A stretch of DNA of 34,442 bases from Anaerolineae bacterium (GCA_017303655.1 JAFLCE010000046.1:1-34442), one strand, 5' to 3'; positions 6,680 to 16,072 are shown, counted from the stretch's first letter. Program-made: numbers and translations. Notes: generated from the letters alone by a model not told the origin.

Positions 6680-7654
6680 ATGGCAAAAATCACAATCCGC
6701 GAGGCAATCTCGCAAGCATTAATGGAAGAAATGGACCGCGACCCTTCTGTCTTTATCATGGGTGAAGAGGTCGGCGTTTGGGGCGGCACGTACGCTGTCA
6801 CCAAAGGTTTTTATGACAAATACGGACCTGACCGCATCAAGGACACCCCCATTGCAGAAAACGCCATCATCGGCGGCGCGATCGGCGCAGCAATGGTCGG
6901 TCAACGCCCGATTGCAGAGCTCATGACCATCAACTTTGGTTTCTCCGCGATGGACTACATCGTCAATCAAGCACCGAAGCTTCACTACATGTTCGGCGGA
7001 CAGTTCAAAGTACCGCTGGTCATCCGCGCGGTCGGCGGTGGCGGGCGTCAACTCGGTGCGACCCACTCACAAACTCCCGATGCCATCTTCGCGCATTTCC
7101 CCGGCTTGAAAGTGGTCAGCCCCGGAACGCCGGAAGATGCCAAAGGATTGCTCAAATCAGCCATTCGGTCGGATGATCCGGTGCTCTTCCTCGAACACGC
7201 CACCATGTATCAAGTCCGCGGTGAAGTGCCCGAAGGCGAATACACCATCCCGATCGGAAAATCCAAAGTACAGCGACCCGGCAAAGACCTCACCATCGTT
7301 ACTTACTGCAAAGGTCTTGAGCTTTCGATGAAAGCCGCCGAGGAACTCGCCAAGCAAGGCATCGAAGCCGAGATCGTTGACCTGCGCACTCTGCGCCCGC
7401 TTGATATGGAACCCGTACTTGAATCGTTCAAGAAGACCAATCGTGCTGTGGTTGTTGAAGAAGGCTGGAAATCTTACGGTGTCGGCTCTGAGATCGTCAG
7501 CCGTATCTATGAAGAAGCCTTCGACTATGTCGATGCACCCATCATCCGCGTTGCACAAAAGGAAGTTCCGCTTCCATACAACCGCACCCTCGAACAAGCC
7601 GCACTCCCACAAGTTGCCGATATTATCGCCGCGGCAAAGGAGGTTTTGAAATAA
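6680..7654 (+). CDS. pdhB: Pyruvate dehydrogenase E1 component, beta subunit
   Basis: A 324-residue protein starting M-A-K-I-T-I-R-E-A-I. Typical E1 beta features are G-E-E-V-G-V-W-G-G (about 28-36), the D-T-P-I-A-E-N-A region, G-G-G-G-R-Q-L-G-A-T-H-S-Q, and the C-terminal transketolase-type half with V-V-V-E-E-G-W-K. It completes the alpha2beta2 decarboxylase with pdhA. The ribosome binding site GAGG at 6670-6673 is 6 bases from the ATG and is part of a heptamer repeat. The E2 gene starts where this gene stops (TAATG, 1-base overlap), indicating translational coupling. Length is normal for the family. Confidence 0.93.
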   Translation: MAKITIREAISQALMEEMDRDPSVFIMGEEVGVWGGTYAVTKGFYDKYGPDRIKDTPIAENAIIGGAIGAAMVGQRPIAELMTINFGFSAMDYIVNQAPKLHYMFGGQFKVPLVIRAVGGGGRQLGATHSQTPDAIFAHFPGLKVVSPGTPEDAKGLLKSAIRSDDPVLFLEHATMYQVRGEVPEGEYTIPIGKSKVQRPGKDLTIVTYCKGLELSMKAAEELAKQGIEAEIVDLRTLRPLDMEPVLESFKKTNRAVVVEEGWKSYGVGSEIVSRIYEEAFDYVDAPIIRVAQKEVPLPYNRTLEQAALPQVADIIAAAKEVLK

Positions 7655-8901
7655 TGGCTGAAACAATTTCCATGCCCAAACTTGGCTTCGACATGGCGGA
7701 AGGTTTGCTCGTCCGCTGGGTGAAACAAGTTGGCGAAAACATCAACAAAGGCGATATCCTCGCCGAAATCGAAACCGACAAAGCCACCGTTGAAGTGGAA
7801 TCATCCGCTACAGGTGTTGTGCTACAACTCATCGTCGACCAGGGCACGATGGTTCCCGTCAACGCGCCGATTGCAGTCGTTGGGCAAGCCGGTGAAAAAG
7901 TAGATACGCCAGTAGCAGACAGCGGAAAGCAGAAGGTAGAAGTTAAAGCGGATGAAAAGCCTGCGGCTCCATCTGCGCCGACAGCTGCTCCTGTTACTCA
8001 AGCCTCTACCTCCGCTGAAAGCGGACCTGTCAAAGCCAGCCCGCTCGCGCGCAAAGTTGCCAAAGATAATGGCGTCAATCTCACTTCTGTTCAAGGCACC
8101 GGTCCTGGTGGACGTGTAGTGCGTAAGGATGTGGAATCGGCAATGACGAGCGGTCAGCCGTCAGCGGTCAGCCGTCCATCCACTCCAATTACCAATTACC
8201 AATTACCAATCTCCACCGAAGACAAAGTGATCGCAACCACAAAACTCCGCCAAGCTATTGGGCGCAGACTGGTTGAATCCAAACAAACCATCCCGCATTT
8301 CTACGTCACCCACGAATACAAAATGGATGCGCTGATGGACATGCGCAAGCAAGCCAATGCCTACCTGCCCGATAATGAAAAACTTTCGGTCAACGATTTC
8401 ATTCTCAAAGCTGTGGCGTTGTCGCTACGTCAATTCCCCAATCTAAATGCCACCATCAAGGGCAATGAAGTAATCCAATTCGGGCATGTCAACGTGGGCG
8501 TGGCGGTCACCGTTCCTGGCGGACTCATGACCGTTGTTGTCAAAGACACCGATCAGAAATCCATGCGCCAGATCTCCAGCGAAGTCAAAACCATGGCTGG
8601 GCGCGCACGCGACGGCAAGGTCAAGCCGGAAGATGTGGATGGCTCGACCTTCTCCACTTCCAACCTCGGCATGTATGATGTCGAAGAATTCATCGCTATC
8701 GTCAACCCGCCTGAGGCTGCTATATTGGCAATCTCTTCCGCAAGGGAAGTCCCCGTCGTCGAAGGCGGACAGATCAAACCGGGCTGGCGCATGAAAGCCA
8801 CCATCTCGGTCGACCATCGCATCAGCGACGGAGCCGAAGCCGCCCAGTTCATGCAAGCGCTGGCAGGCTTCCTAGAAAATCCCGTGCGAATGTTGGTGTA
8901 A
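7654..8901 (+). CDS. pdhC: Dihydrolipoamide acyltransferase, E2 of the PDH complex
   Basis: A 415-residue protein in three parts: one lipoyl domain (1-82, lipoylated Lys43 in E-T-D-K-A), a Pro/Ala-rich linker and peripheral-subunit-binding domain (about 127-165, A-S-P-L-A-R-K-V-A), and the catalytic acyltransferase domain ending with the active-site motif D-H-R-I-S-D-G (H388, D392). It moves the acyl group from lipoamide to CoA and forms the complex core. The second linker (about residues 164-186) is encoded by two heptamer arrays (8145-8179 and 8182-8209), so its sequence is repeat-derived. E3 (lipoamide dehydrogenase) is absent from this cluster and must come from elsewhere. A strong terminator closes the operon. 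Confidence 0.93.
   Translation: MAETISMPKLGFDMAEGLLVRWVKQVGENINKGDILAEIETDKATVEVESSATGVVLQLIVDQGTMVPVNAPIAVVGQAGEKVDTPVADSGKQKVEVKADEKPAAPSAPTAAPVTQASTSAESGPVKASPLARKVAKDNGVNLTSVQGTGPGGRVVRKDVESAMTSGQPSAVSRPSTPITNYQLPISTEDKVIATTKLRQAIGRRLVESKQTIPHFYVTHEYKMDALMDMRKQANAYLPDNEKLSVNDFILKAVALSLRQFPNLNATIKGNEVIQFGHVNVGVAVTVPGGLMTVVVKDTDQKSMRQISSEVKTMAGRARDGKVKPEDVDGSTFSTSNLGMYDVEEFIAIVNPPEAAILAISSAREVPVVEGGQIKPGWRMKATISVDHRISDGAEAAQFMQALAGFLENPVRMLV
8145..8179. repeat. Heptamer array GGTCAGC/CGTCAGC inside pdhC
   Basis: Phased 7-base units GGTCAGC (8152-8158), CGTCAGC (8159-8165), GGTCAGC (8166-8172), flanked by partial units GACGAGC and CGTCCAT. It encodes part of the flexible linker (S-G-Q-P-S-A-V-S-R-P) between the subunit-binding and catalytic domains of E2. 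Confidence 0.75.
8182..8209. repeat. Heptamer array TTACCAA inside pdhC
   Basis: Three perfect copies of TTACCAA (8189-8195, 8196-8202, 8203-8209) preceded by the variant ACTCCAA (8182-8188). It lies 2 bases after the GGTCAGC array and encodes the linker segment P-I-T-N-Y-Q-L-P-I. Two adjacent arrays with unrelated units but the same period are notable. Confidence 0.8.
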
Positions 8902-8904
8902 ATC

Positions 8905-8945
8905 AAAAAAGGTCTGGCTCAAAGAAACTGAGCCAGACCTTTTTT
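8905..8945. terminator. Bidirectional intrinsic terminator after the PDH operon
   Basis: A perfect stem of about 16-17 bp (8905-8921 with 8929-8945), A-run on one side and T-run on the other. It separates pdhC (+) from the convergent TIR-WD40 gene (-), whose stop is 10 bases away, and should terminate both. Confidence 0.93.
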
Positions 8946-8954
8946 ATTAGTGGG

Positions 8955-11894
8955 TTATTCCAAATCGGGGCAGAGCTTTCGATATTTCTCTTGCTCGAAA
9001 AACGAAGTCCATTCTTCAGGGGTGAAGTTCCGCAATAGACGGCTGCACGCAGCTGTGACCAAGTCCTCATCCATGATGCTAGTCAGACCGCTGGCATTGT
9101 AGTATTGCAGGGATTTTTGCGAGACCATCAACAATGTACCATCTGTCAGGAAAGTGATTCTACTTACCGCGCCTTTCTGACGAATTCGGTAGACCTCTTC
9201 GCCAGTCTTTGAATTCAAGACCAACACTTGATTCCCTAACCCGATCAAGAGATGATTTGTGACTGGCTGAAATGCCAGGGAATACCCCAACTCACCGGGC
9301 AGGCTGTAGGTCTCATTGAAAGATTGCCCGTCATATTCCCAAATATAAGTAGTACCGGTATTCGTATTCGATGCCAACGTTAGCCCGGTTGCATCGAAAG
9401 CAAGCGTTTTATTGATGCCAGGGGCGCGTAACTCTTGAAGCACAGTGCGTGATGAAAGGTCAATGACGATCACTCTACCTTCAACACCAATGGCAGCCAA
9501 CCCGCTTTGAGAAACAACCATCGAAACGATAGCACTATCCACAGTTAAGAGCGTGCCACTCTCTGCGCCATCGAGGCTGCGATATTGCACCAAGCCCTCA
9601 CTTCCAGCCATGATGAGATAACTGCCATCCGGAGGAAAAGCAAGCCATTGCTCCGTTCCTGATTTTGATAGAACTTCTTGGCTTTGGTTACGAGTATTTA
9701 AGATCGTAACTCTGCCATTCTTTGTAGAGATCGCTATATGAATACCATCTGGATGGAATGCCATATGTGCCACATTTTCTGTAAAAAAGTTGACCAGCGG
9801 CTGGCGTTCATTCACCGTCCGCGTGGTATCAGGCTGGGAGTTCAGCAACCAGACCTGCCCTTCGACAGAGGCGGCGAAGGTTTCTCCGCTTGGGCTTAAT
9901 TCCAAGTTTGAGATCGGTCCGCTAAATTGCAGGTATCCGATCGCTGATTTAAGTTCAGAGAGGTTCCAGATCGAAACGATGCCTTTCGCATCGCCAACCA
10001 CCAGTTGAGAACCATCTAGGTTGAAATCCAGATGTTTGCCTTCAGACCCAAGCGGGATCTGATACGCCTCGGCTCCATCGGCGACACGCCAGACATGCAC
10101 CGAAGTATCGGGACCCGTAGTGGCGATCCACTGACCATCGGGGCTTACCTTGATCTCACTCGCCAGGCTGTCTTGCAAAATACGCAAGCGTTCTGTGCCG
10201 GTCTTGGTATCCCAGATACGAATACGAAAATCATCAGAAGCTGTAACGAACCAACTGCCATCCGGGCTGAAGGCTACATCGCGCACTGAGTCTTCATTGA
10301 GGATCGGCGCATAAAATGGTCTGCCGGTTTCAACCACGCTCAAAATCGCATTTTTATCACTACCACCTGAAAGCAGGCGTTGACCATCCGGGCTGAAGGC
10401 AATATCCAAAATATCACCGCCGCGATGTGTAATGCTCGCCACGGGTCCGCCTTCTTCGGTCAAATTCCAAATATTAACCACGCCCTGATTTGAACCGACC
10501 GCGAGCCATTCGCCATCGGGGCTAAAAGCAGTCAGGCGAATGCTGCCAGTTGCATAAAACTCATTGACTTGTTTAAATGTGACCATGTCAATAAAAGTCA
10601 CACGCCCATCATTGCGAGCGATCACAAGGAATTTTCCATCCGGGCTGATGTTCACATCCAAGATCGGAACGCCATACTTGATCGCATTCAGAACTTCTCC
10701 AGAAGTTGAATCAAGAATCTGGACTAAACCCGTGTCATCAGACACTGCCAAAACGGAGCCATCGGGATGATACGCCGCATCCACAACGGACCCGGGGTTG
10801 GTTGCACAAAATAGAACTTCACCATCCTCAAAGCGGTTGAGACATAATTGCCCGTCATTACTGCCGGAAGCAAAGGTAAGTCCATCCGGGTTGACTTCAA
10901 GGGTGGTAATCGCTCCACCTTGTTCTACATTTGAAACCGGAGCAGGCAACAAGCTGACGTTGGCACGCAGGATCTCCTCCGCCTCTGCATTCGGGCTTTT
11001 TGTCCATGAATCAATTGCAAGCAAGGTACTGGTAAACAACCCGCCCGTTCGAGATTGAAATATCTGTGCGCGAGCAGCACTACGCTGGGCTTGGGCAATA
11101 TAGGCACTTTCTACAGCTTCTTCTTTTGCCTTATTGGCTTCGTCTCTGGCTGTTTCCGCCTCGCCCTTTGCGAATAGGGCTTCCTGTGCATTTGCATCCG
11201 CTTCACCTTTAGCTACCAGAGCTTCCTGACGCTGTTGCAGTGCTGCATAAGAGAGAAAGATCATAATGAGGACAGCCAGCGCCGCTGAGATCCAAGTGAA
11301 CGTTCGCACACGCTCATTGCGGCGGCTGGATACAATATACAATTTCTGTAAGTCAGAAGTCTTCGGGTCGCCTGCTTCATGTTGAGAGGTCATCTGCAGC
11401 GCATTGCGCAGGTCGCTGCCACGCAGTAACAGACTGGGGTCTTTCTTGCGGTCCCACTCCAGCGCGCGAACCTGCAAGCGGCGATGTTCTTGCAGCCAGT
11501 TCACATCCAAATTGACGGCTACTTTGATCAACCCCATCCCCGCATCAAAATCATCGGTCTCACGAATAAAGACCCAGTTTAGGTCACGAATTATGGAAAC
11601 TGTACTCCTTGGGTCCACATCGCGCACCACGATCGGGATGATGCGTTTGGCGTTTTTATAGGCATGCTCCAGTTCCACTTTACACACTTCTGAAGCGATC
11701 GAGTCAGGACTGACGAGAAAAAGAAAAGCATCTGCCGCTTCAATCCCTTGCAAGATCTGGTCGAGCCAACCCACAGCGGGCGGAATATCTTCCCAGTCCA
11801 CCCACACATCCAAATCCAGGGCGGTGATAGATGTGATCAGTTTTTTTGCGACAGCTGAGTCTTTTCGGGAATAAGAAATAAAAATGCCGGTCAT
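8955..11894 (-). CDS. TIR-transmembrane-WD40 repeat protein
   Basis: A 979-residue protein. Residues 1-130 are a TIR domain: G-I-F-I-S-Y-S-R-K-D at the start, then V-D-W-E-D-I-P, and V-C-K-V-E-L-E with E74 at the position of the catalytic glutamate of TIR NADases. Residues 135-195 contain a linker (R-A-L-E-W-D-R-K ... L-L-R-G-S-D-L) common in such bacterial proteins. A transmembrane helix spans about 199-219, followed by an Ala/Glu/Lys-rich coiled coil (220-275). From about 325 to 940 come WD40-type repeats (x-F-S-P-D-G-x-x-L-A-x-G-S-x-D). The TIR domain should be cytosolic. It is probably a single-gene unit acting as a sensor or scaffold; an NAD-cleaving defence role is possible but unproven. 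No partner effector gene is adjacent. Confidence 0.85.
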   Translation of the reverse strand: MTGIFISYSRKDSAVAKKLITSITALDLDVWVDWEDIPPAVGWLDQILQGIEAADAFLFLVSPDSIASEVCKVELEHAYKNAKRIIPIVVRDVDPRSTVSIIRDLNWVFIRETDDFDAGMGLIKVAVNLDVNWLQEHRRLQVRALEWDRKKDPSLLLRGSDLRNALQMTSQHEAGDPKTSDLQKLYIVSSRRNERVRTFTWISAALAVLIMIFLSYAALQQRQEALVAKGEADANAQEALFAKGEAETARDEANKAKEEAVESAYIAQAQRSAARAQIFQSRTGGLFTSTLLAIDSWTKSPNAEAEEILRANVSLLPAPVSNVEQGGAITTLEVNPDGLTFASGSNDGQLCLNRFEDGEVLFCATNPGSVVDAAYHPDGSVLAVSDDTGLVQILDSTSGEVLNAIKYGVPILDVNISPDGKFLVIARNDGRVTFIDMVTFKQVNEFYATGSIRLTAFSPDGEWLAVGSNQGVVNIWNLTEEGGPVASITHRGGDILDIAFSPDGQRLLSGGSDKNAILSVVETGRPFYAPILNEDSVRDVAFSPDGSWFVTASDDFRIRIWDTKTGTERLRILQDSLASEIKVSPDGQWIATTGPDTSVHVWRVADGAEAYQIPLGSEGKHLDFNLDGSQLVVGDAKGIVSIWNLSELKSAIGYLQFSGPISNLELSPSGETFAASVEGQVWLLNSQPDTTRTVNERQPLVNFFTENVAHMAFHPDGIHIAISTKNGRVTILNTRNQSQEVLSKSGTEQWLAFPPDGSYLIMAGSEGLVQYRSLDGAESGTLLTVDSAIVSMVVSQSGLAAIGVEGRVIVIDLSSRTVLQELRAPGINKTLAFDATGLTLASNTNTGTTYIWEYDGQSFNETYSLPGELGYSLAFQPVTNHLLIGLGNQVLVLNSKTGEEVYRIRQKGAVSRITFLTDGTLLMVSQKSLQYYNASGLTSIMDEDLVTAACSRLLRNFTPEEWTSFFEQEKYRKLCPDLE

Positions 11895-11933
11895 ATCGAT
11901 CGTACCGCCTTGGTTTAGTAGATGGTTTTAGAA

Positions 11934-11954
11934 ATTATACCCGTTATGATAACG
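11934..11954 (-). promoter_or_regulatory. Promoter of the TIR-WD40 gene with spacer palindrome
   Basis: TATAAT on the minus strand (11939-11934) would start transcription near 11928, 34 bases before the ATG. Directly upstream, in the spacer, lies a perfect 13-base palindrome CGTTATCATAACG (11942-11954, 6-1-6). The expected -35 position reads TGGTAG, a poor match, as in promoters that need or are blocked by a regulator. The palindrome is a candidate operator. Confidence 0.5.
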
Positions 11955-12028
11955 TGCTACCACGCTCGTGCAGGGTCACAGACCGCTGCTCAGCCTACTG
12001 TGTGAAGAATGTTTTTCCGCACAATAGA

Positions 12029-15000
12029 TTAAGGCACGTAATACTTGATGGTCAATTGTGGACGCGCTGAAAGTGTACCGAAGTTTCCACTAAAGAAAGA
12101 TACATAATCTTCCAGCCGGTCATCGTCATCATCCAACTGAAAACCGAGGCGGAACTGGGTCACACCCTTTAAGTTGATATAGGGAAAAGCAGGAGTCCCA
12201 AAACTCGTCCAATACCAGCCACCAACGGCATTATCCGTCACCCAACCGGCAGTATACAGACTGGCTGGCGCTTGAAAGTCTGAATTTTGCAAAGCACCGA
12301 TCTGAAATGGACCAAAGCTGCCGAAGGCGCCCTGACGAATATCAACCCACATATTCCGATGGGTGGAAAAAGGATTTTTCCCCACCACAGACTCCAACTG
12401 CATGGTCAGGAGTATCTGCGTGATCACGGCATTATCAGGCAGTGTACCGGTTGAAAATTGCAAGATAGAACGATACTGGCTATCCTGTCCGTTATCGCCA
12501 ATTCTCAACGTTGCAGAATTGGCATTGCTTGTACCACCTTTGTTACTGGTCTCTTTCGACTCAAGTACCCAGCCATCCTGCGCACCATCTGACGTGAACA
12601 TCGTAGTCAGGATCACTGGCGTTGTCCGGTCAATGATATAGGTTTCACCTGTTGTGAAATTTCCGTTTCCAGTTCCAGCGCCGCCAAGCGGACTGCCTGC
12701 CGAATCCAGGATGCTGTCGTTATCGAGCAAGTCTAAACGGAGGGAGCCATTCCCCGCGCCAGAATTGACCGTGACAATATAATTCAGATCGAACCCGACC
12801 ACGGATGCAATGCTCGCCTCGCTCAAGCCCGAAGTTGACAGCGCAAAGTCAGCCGCGTCTACGCCGCTAACCGATTCAGAGAACGTCACCAGAAAGCGCA
12901 CACTCGCAGCGGCAGAGGGGCTTGGGTCGGCACGCAGGTTCGAGATTAAGAATGGAGCGTTCTTGTTGATGACATAACTCTCGCCCGTAGAAAAATCCCC
13001 ATTCCTAGCGCCAGCCCCGCCCAACGGCATCGATGTTGAATCGAGAATGGTATCGTTATCCAAAAGATCAAGCCGCAGAGTTCCATCACCGCTACCTGTA
13101 TATACCGTAACCGTATAGGAAGAACCTGAGCCGTAAGTATCAATGATCGAGTAATTTGCAATTGCGCCCGTCGCAGCTAACACGAAGTCACTGACATCTA
13201 CGCCACTGACATCCTCTGAAAAATTCACCATAAAGCGGATGAGTTCGGCGTTGTTCGGCGTTGGGTCTGCCCGCACAATGGATATGACAAACGGCATGGC
13301 ATCAGGCGGCAATGTTGGAGTGATAGACGTTGGAGTAATAGTTGGGATCGGCAACGGTGTGGAGGTTGCTGTAGGCGGCGCGCCAAATGCTGATTCAAAC
13401 GCACCAAGATCTGGCGCGCTGCCCATAAATTGATCGTTGATACCCGGCAGTAGAATCCCCCGATCTATGTTCGGGCTGTTCGCCAAAAGAGACATATCCG
13501 GCGCAAGACCGGGCGAGCCTTCATGCCCGCTGCAATCCAACCCGGCTGCCCGGCACAATTGACCCAGGTTGGCATACTCCACACCTTCCCAGCGGAAGCG
13601 GTTGCCCGCACTCAAGGTAAACCAATTGTTGTAGTTCCAGTCATTTCCTGCTGCACCGGGGTTACGCGCTTCAACAGAGTAACCATTCGTATGAAAAATA
13701 TTGTTGCGCAAAATCGAATTTTGCACCGCGCTGATCAATTCGACAGAGTGGGTATTGGGATACGTGGTAAAGCTGGTGTTGTGATACATAAAGACCCAGC
13801 CATCAGAGCCTCGATCCCACTTTACACTGCGGGCTGTGAAATTCGTAAACGTATTGCGCAATACCCAGACCGGTCCTATTGTCACTGGTGCAAGGGAGAT
13901 ACCCACCAATACAGAGTCGATCTTGTTATTCCGAAAGCGATGATTGACACAAGTCCCTTCGGGCTCAAGCGCATCATCTCCAATATGGTGGAAATAGTTA
14001 TTGTAAATATCAGCATCGAACGCCACACCAGGGTCCGTTAGCGCGGCAGAAGAACTGGTGTAAATGCCATTGAAGTAATGATGAATGGTGTTTCCACGCA
14101 CGATCGCACCTGTGTGCCCACGCAACACAATCGCAATCGACTCCATCGAAGTGCCTTTTACAGCTTCCCATGCCCATTCGCCATCGAGACCATCATACAT
14201 TTCGTTATATTCGATGCGGGTATCATTGCCGCGATCTTCACCACCTGTCCATTCCACAAAGACCGGGTTCTGAATGTGATGGATTCTGTTTTTGCGAATC
14301 ACAATATGAGATGAATTCTTCGAGCAAACTCCGCAGGCATAGCCCGTGCCGTAGTAACGCATCTCAAAACCTTCCACCCAAATCCAATCTCGTCCTTCTA
14401 CGGTAAACGCCGCATTGAAGATCGGGACTTGCCAGGTGTATTTCCGCGGCTCACGGTTAATGCGGACATATAAACGACCATTGATCGGGTCGTAAAACCA
14501 GCCTTCACTGATCGAAACGTTGTTATGACCACGCCCATCCAGCAGGTCATTCAAAAAATCATATTGATAAAAGCGCATTCCATTCCGCGCCAAATATTTG
14601 ATGCCCGGGTTGATCTTCGTAAACCAGACATTGGCTTTGCCATCATAGGGCTTCCATTCTTCTTCAGGGATGGATGTAGAGCCATCAAGTACTGCGCCTC
14701 CACCCTGCGCCCGCACCTGAATCCAATTTCCAGCCGTTCCCGAAGCTGGGAATGTGACCGACTCTTTGTACACGCCATCTGCTACCAAAACTTGTGTCCC
14801 TGGCAATGCACGATTGACGCCTTCTTGAATCGTGCGAAATGGCGCCGTACTGGAACCATCCCCGCCCACTGGCGAATTAGTATTAACGTAGATCGTATTA
14901 GTCGGTGCAAAAAAGAGTTCATCTGCTTGAGTGGTAAAGGAACCGATGATCTCCGTTGCGCCGTCGGTTACTTTCACATCATATGCTGCAGACGGTGAAA

Positions 15001-15298
15001 GGTTGAACAGGCTGCCCACCAAACGTCCATCATCAATGCGCACCAAGTAATGCGCGGCACGCCAATCCAATTCACCGCTGCGACGAAAAAAGAGTTGAGC
15101 CGTGCCCGGCAGGCTGACCCCACTCACCGCAACGCCTGCGGTTTCGATATTTGCGACAAAACTGATCTGGCTAAATGCTTTCGCCGAATCGGCTCCGACC
15201 CCATCGATAGGCATGAAGAAAGAACTGATAATTATTACGATCAAGCTGAAAGATACAAAACGACTAATGTTTTTAAGAACGACCGGATGTGCTTTCAT
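12029..15298 (-). CDS. Secreted parallel beta-helix protein with tandem Ig-like repeats and DNRLRE-like end
   Basis: A 1089-residue protein. Residues 1-36 are a Sec signal peptide. Residues about 40-125 form a fibronectin-like beta domain. Residues about 135-635 are a right-handed beta-helix that opens with T-I-Y-V-N-T-N-S-P-V-G-G-D-G-S (DUF1565-type) and has many N-N/R-N-N turns. A Thr/Pro linker (T-P-T-A-T-S-T-P) follows. Two tandem repeats of about 111 residues each start R-A-D-P-T-P-N and R-A-D-P-S-P-S and share F-S-E-x-V-S-G-V-D-x-x-D-F and L-R-L-D-L-L-D-N-D. The last 160 residues resemble a DNRLRE carbohydrate-binding domain (S-A-T-L-R-I-G-D-N-G-Q-D-S-Q-Y-R-S). It is probably a surface or secreted polysaccharide-interacting protein; lyase activity cannot be claimed. 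Confidence 0.82.
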   Translation of the reverse strand: MKAHPVVLKNISRFVSFSLIVIIISSFFMPIDGVGADSAKAFSQISFVANIETAGVAVSGVSLPGTAQLFFRRSGELDWRAAHYLVRIDDGRLVGSLFNLSPSAAYDVKVTDGATEIIGSFTTQADELFFAPTNTIYVNTNSPVGGDGSSTAPFRTIQEGVNRALPGTQVLVADGVYKESVTFPASGTAGNWIQVRAQGGGAVLDGSTSIPEEEWKPYDGKANVWFTKINPGIKYLARNGMRFYQYDFLNDLLDGRGHNNVSISEGWFYDPINGRLYVRINREPRKYTWQVPIFNAAFTVEGRDWIWVEGFEMRYYGTGYACGVCSKNSSHIVIRKNRIHHIQNPVFVEWTGGEDRGNDTRIEYNEMYDGLDGEWAWEAVKGTSMESIAIVLRGHTGAIVRGNTIHHYFNGIYTSSSAALTDPGVAFDADIYNNYFHHIGDDALEPEGTCVNHRFRNNKIDSVLVGISLAPVTIGPVWVLRNTFTNFTARSVKWDRGSDGWVFMYHNTSFTTYPNTHSVELISAVQNSILRNNIFHTNGYSVEARNPGAAGNDWNYNNWFTLSAGNRFRWEGVEYANLGQLCRAAGLDCSGHEGSPGLAPDMSLLANSPNIDRGILLPGINDQFMGSAPDLGAFESAFGAPPTATSTPLPIPTITPTSITPTLPPDAMPFVISIVRADPTPNNAELIRFMVNFSEDVSGVDVSDFVLAATGAIANYSIIDTYGSGSSYTVTVYTGSGDGTLRLDLLDNDTILDSTSMPLGGAGARNGDFSTGESYVINKNAPFLISNLRADPSPSAAASVRFLVTFSESVSGVDAADFALSTSGLSEASIASVVGFDLNYIVTVNSGAGNGSLRLDLLDNDSILDSAGSPLGGAGTGNGNFTTGETYIIDRTTPVILTTMFTSDGAQDGWVLESKETSNKGGTSNANSATLRIGDNGQDSQYRSILQFSTGTLPDNAVITQILLTMQLESVVGKNPFSTHRNMWVDIRQGAFGSFGPFQIGALQNSDFQAPASLYTAGWVTDNAVGGWYWTSFGTPAFPYINLKGVTQFRLGFQLDDDDDRLEDYVSFFSGNFGTLSARPQLTIKYYVP
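12640..13300 (-). repeat. Two tandem in-frame repeats in the beta-helix protein gene
   Basis: Two copies of an about 333-base unit coding for the Ig-like repeats, with matching motifs such as the GESYVI/GETYII ends about 333 bases apart (near 12970 and 12635). The copies have diverged at DNA level, so the duplication is not recent. Boundaries are approximate. Confidence 0.7.
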
Positions 15299-15382
15299 AG
15301 GCTTCCAAACCAGGAAAGATAAGCCTTCCCTGCCTTTTCACTATAGCACGCGCCCCGTCAAATACAATTCCCATACCATGAC

Positions 15383-15420
15383 AAAAAACTGCCCCGGCTT
15401 GTGACAGCTGGGGCAGTTTT
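15383..15420 (-). terminator. Intrinsic terminator after the esterase gene
   Basis: An 11-bp perfect stem AAAACTGCCCC / GGGGCAGTTTT (15385-15395 with 15410-15420), followed on the minus strand by six T. It is 17 bases past the esterase stop and upstream of the beta-helix protein gene, insulating the two. Confidence 0.88.
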
Positions 15421-15436
15421 ATCAATACAGGTCTGG

Positions 15437-16072
15437 TTATAAACGTTTTTCGATCAATTCTCTTGCCAGTTCGAGCTCTTCATCAATAATGGTATGGTCC
15501 ATATTGGGGTAGACCCGCTCGGTCACTTCAGCGCCAAGGGATGTAAGCAAAGCAGTCGTCTCTTTCATACGTTCCAGCGGAATGAATGGGTCCACATTGG
15601 AACAGCCGTTAAAGACCGGCATGCCATTTAAATTTCCGGTCGCTTCGCGCGGTTTTCCACTTTGCCAAATGTAACCACCGCTGAAAATGAGCAAGCCGCC
15701 ATACAAACGCGGATTGCGAATGACGTATTCACTTGCAAGGCTAGCACCTTGTGAGAACCCGCCGATAAAAATCTTTTCTACCGGGATGCCGCTCGCTTCG
15801 ATATGCTTAACCAGCCCATCAATTTTGGCGATGGCAGCTGAAAGATAGGGCTCATTCGATTCGACCGGGGCGATCAATCGATTCGGGTACCAGATGGAAC
15901 CTTCTGCTTGGGGGGCGAAGTAAGCAACCCCGGGGAAGTTCAGAGACGATGACAGGGAGAGAATATCCTGCGCCGAAGCGCCGCGCCCGTGGACGAGGAT
16001 CATCGCGGCTTTGGCATCTTCCAATTTTGCGCCCGCTGTGTAAACAGGCGATGTTGCGTGAGGCATGGTCAT
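15437..16072 (-). CDS. Phospholipase/carboxylesterase family hydrolase, MhqD-like
   Basis: A 211-residue alpha/beta hydrolase. The oxyanion region is L-V-H-G-R-G-A-S (27-34); the catalytic triad is S107 in G-F-S-Q-G, D161 in N-V-D-P-F-I-P and H193 in M-D-H-T-I. Family members hydrolyse carboxylic esters. The start overlaps the stop of the upstream dioxygenase gene by one base (TAATG), so they are coupled; Met3 is an alternative start. Pairing of an MhqO-like ring-cleaving dioxygenase with an MhqD-like esterase occurs in quinone/aromatic stress operons of Bacillus, which suggests a role in detoxifying quinone-like compounds. The gene symbol is not given because orthology is inferred from context only. 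Confidence 0.83.
   Translation of the reverse strand: MTMPHATSPVYTAGAKLEDAKAAMILVHGRGASAQDILSLSSSLNFPGVAYFAPQAEGSIWYPNRLIAPVESNEPYLSAAIAKIDGLVKHIEASGIPVEKIFIGGFSQGASLASEYVIRNPRLYGGLLIFSGGYIWQSGKPREATGNLNGMPVFNGCSNVDPFIPLERMKETTALLTSLGAEVTERVYPNMDHTIIDEELELARELIEKRL

Noticed and set aside
15330-15365. TTGACG and TATAGT as a promoter for the beta-helix gene
   Set aside because: The spacer is only 10 bases, so this pairing is not a functional sigma-70 promoter.
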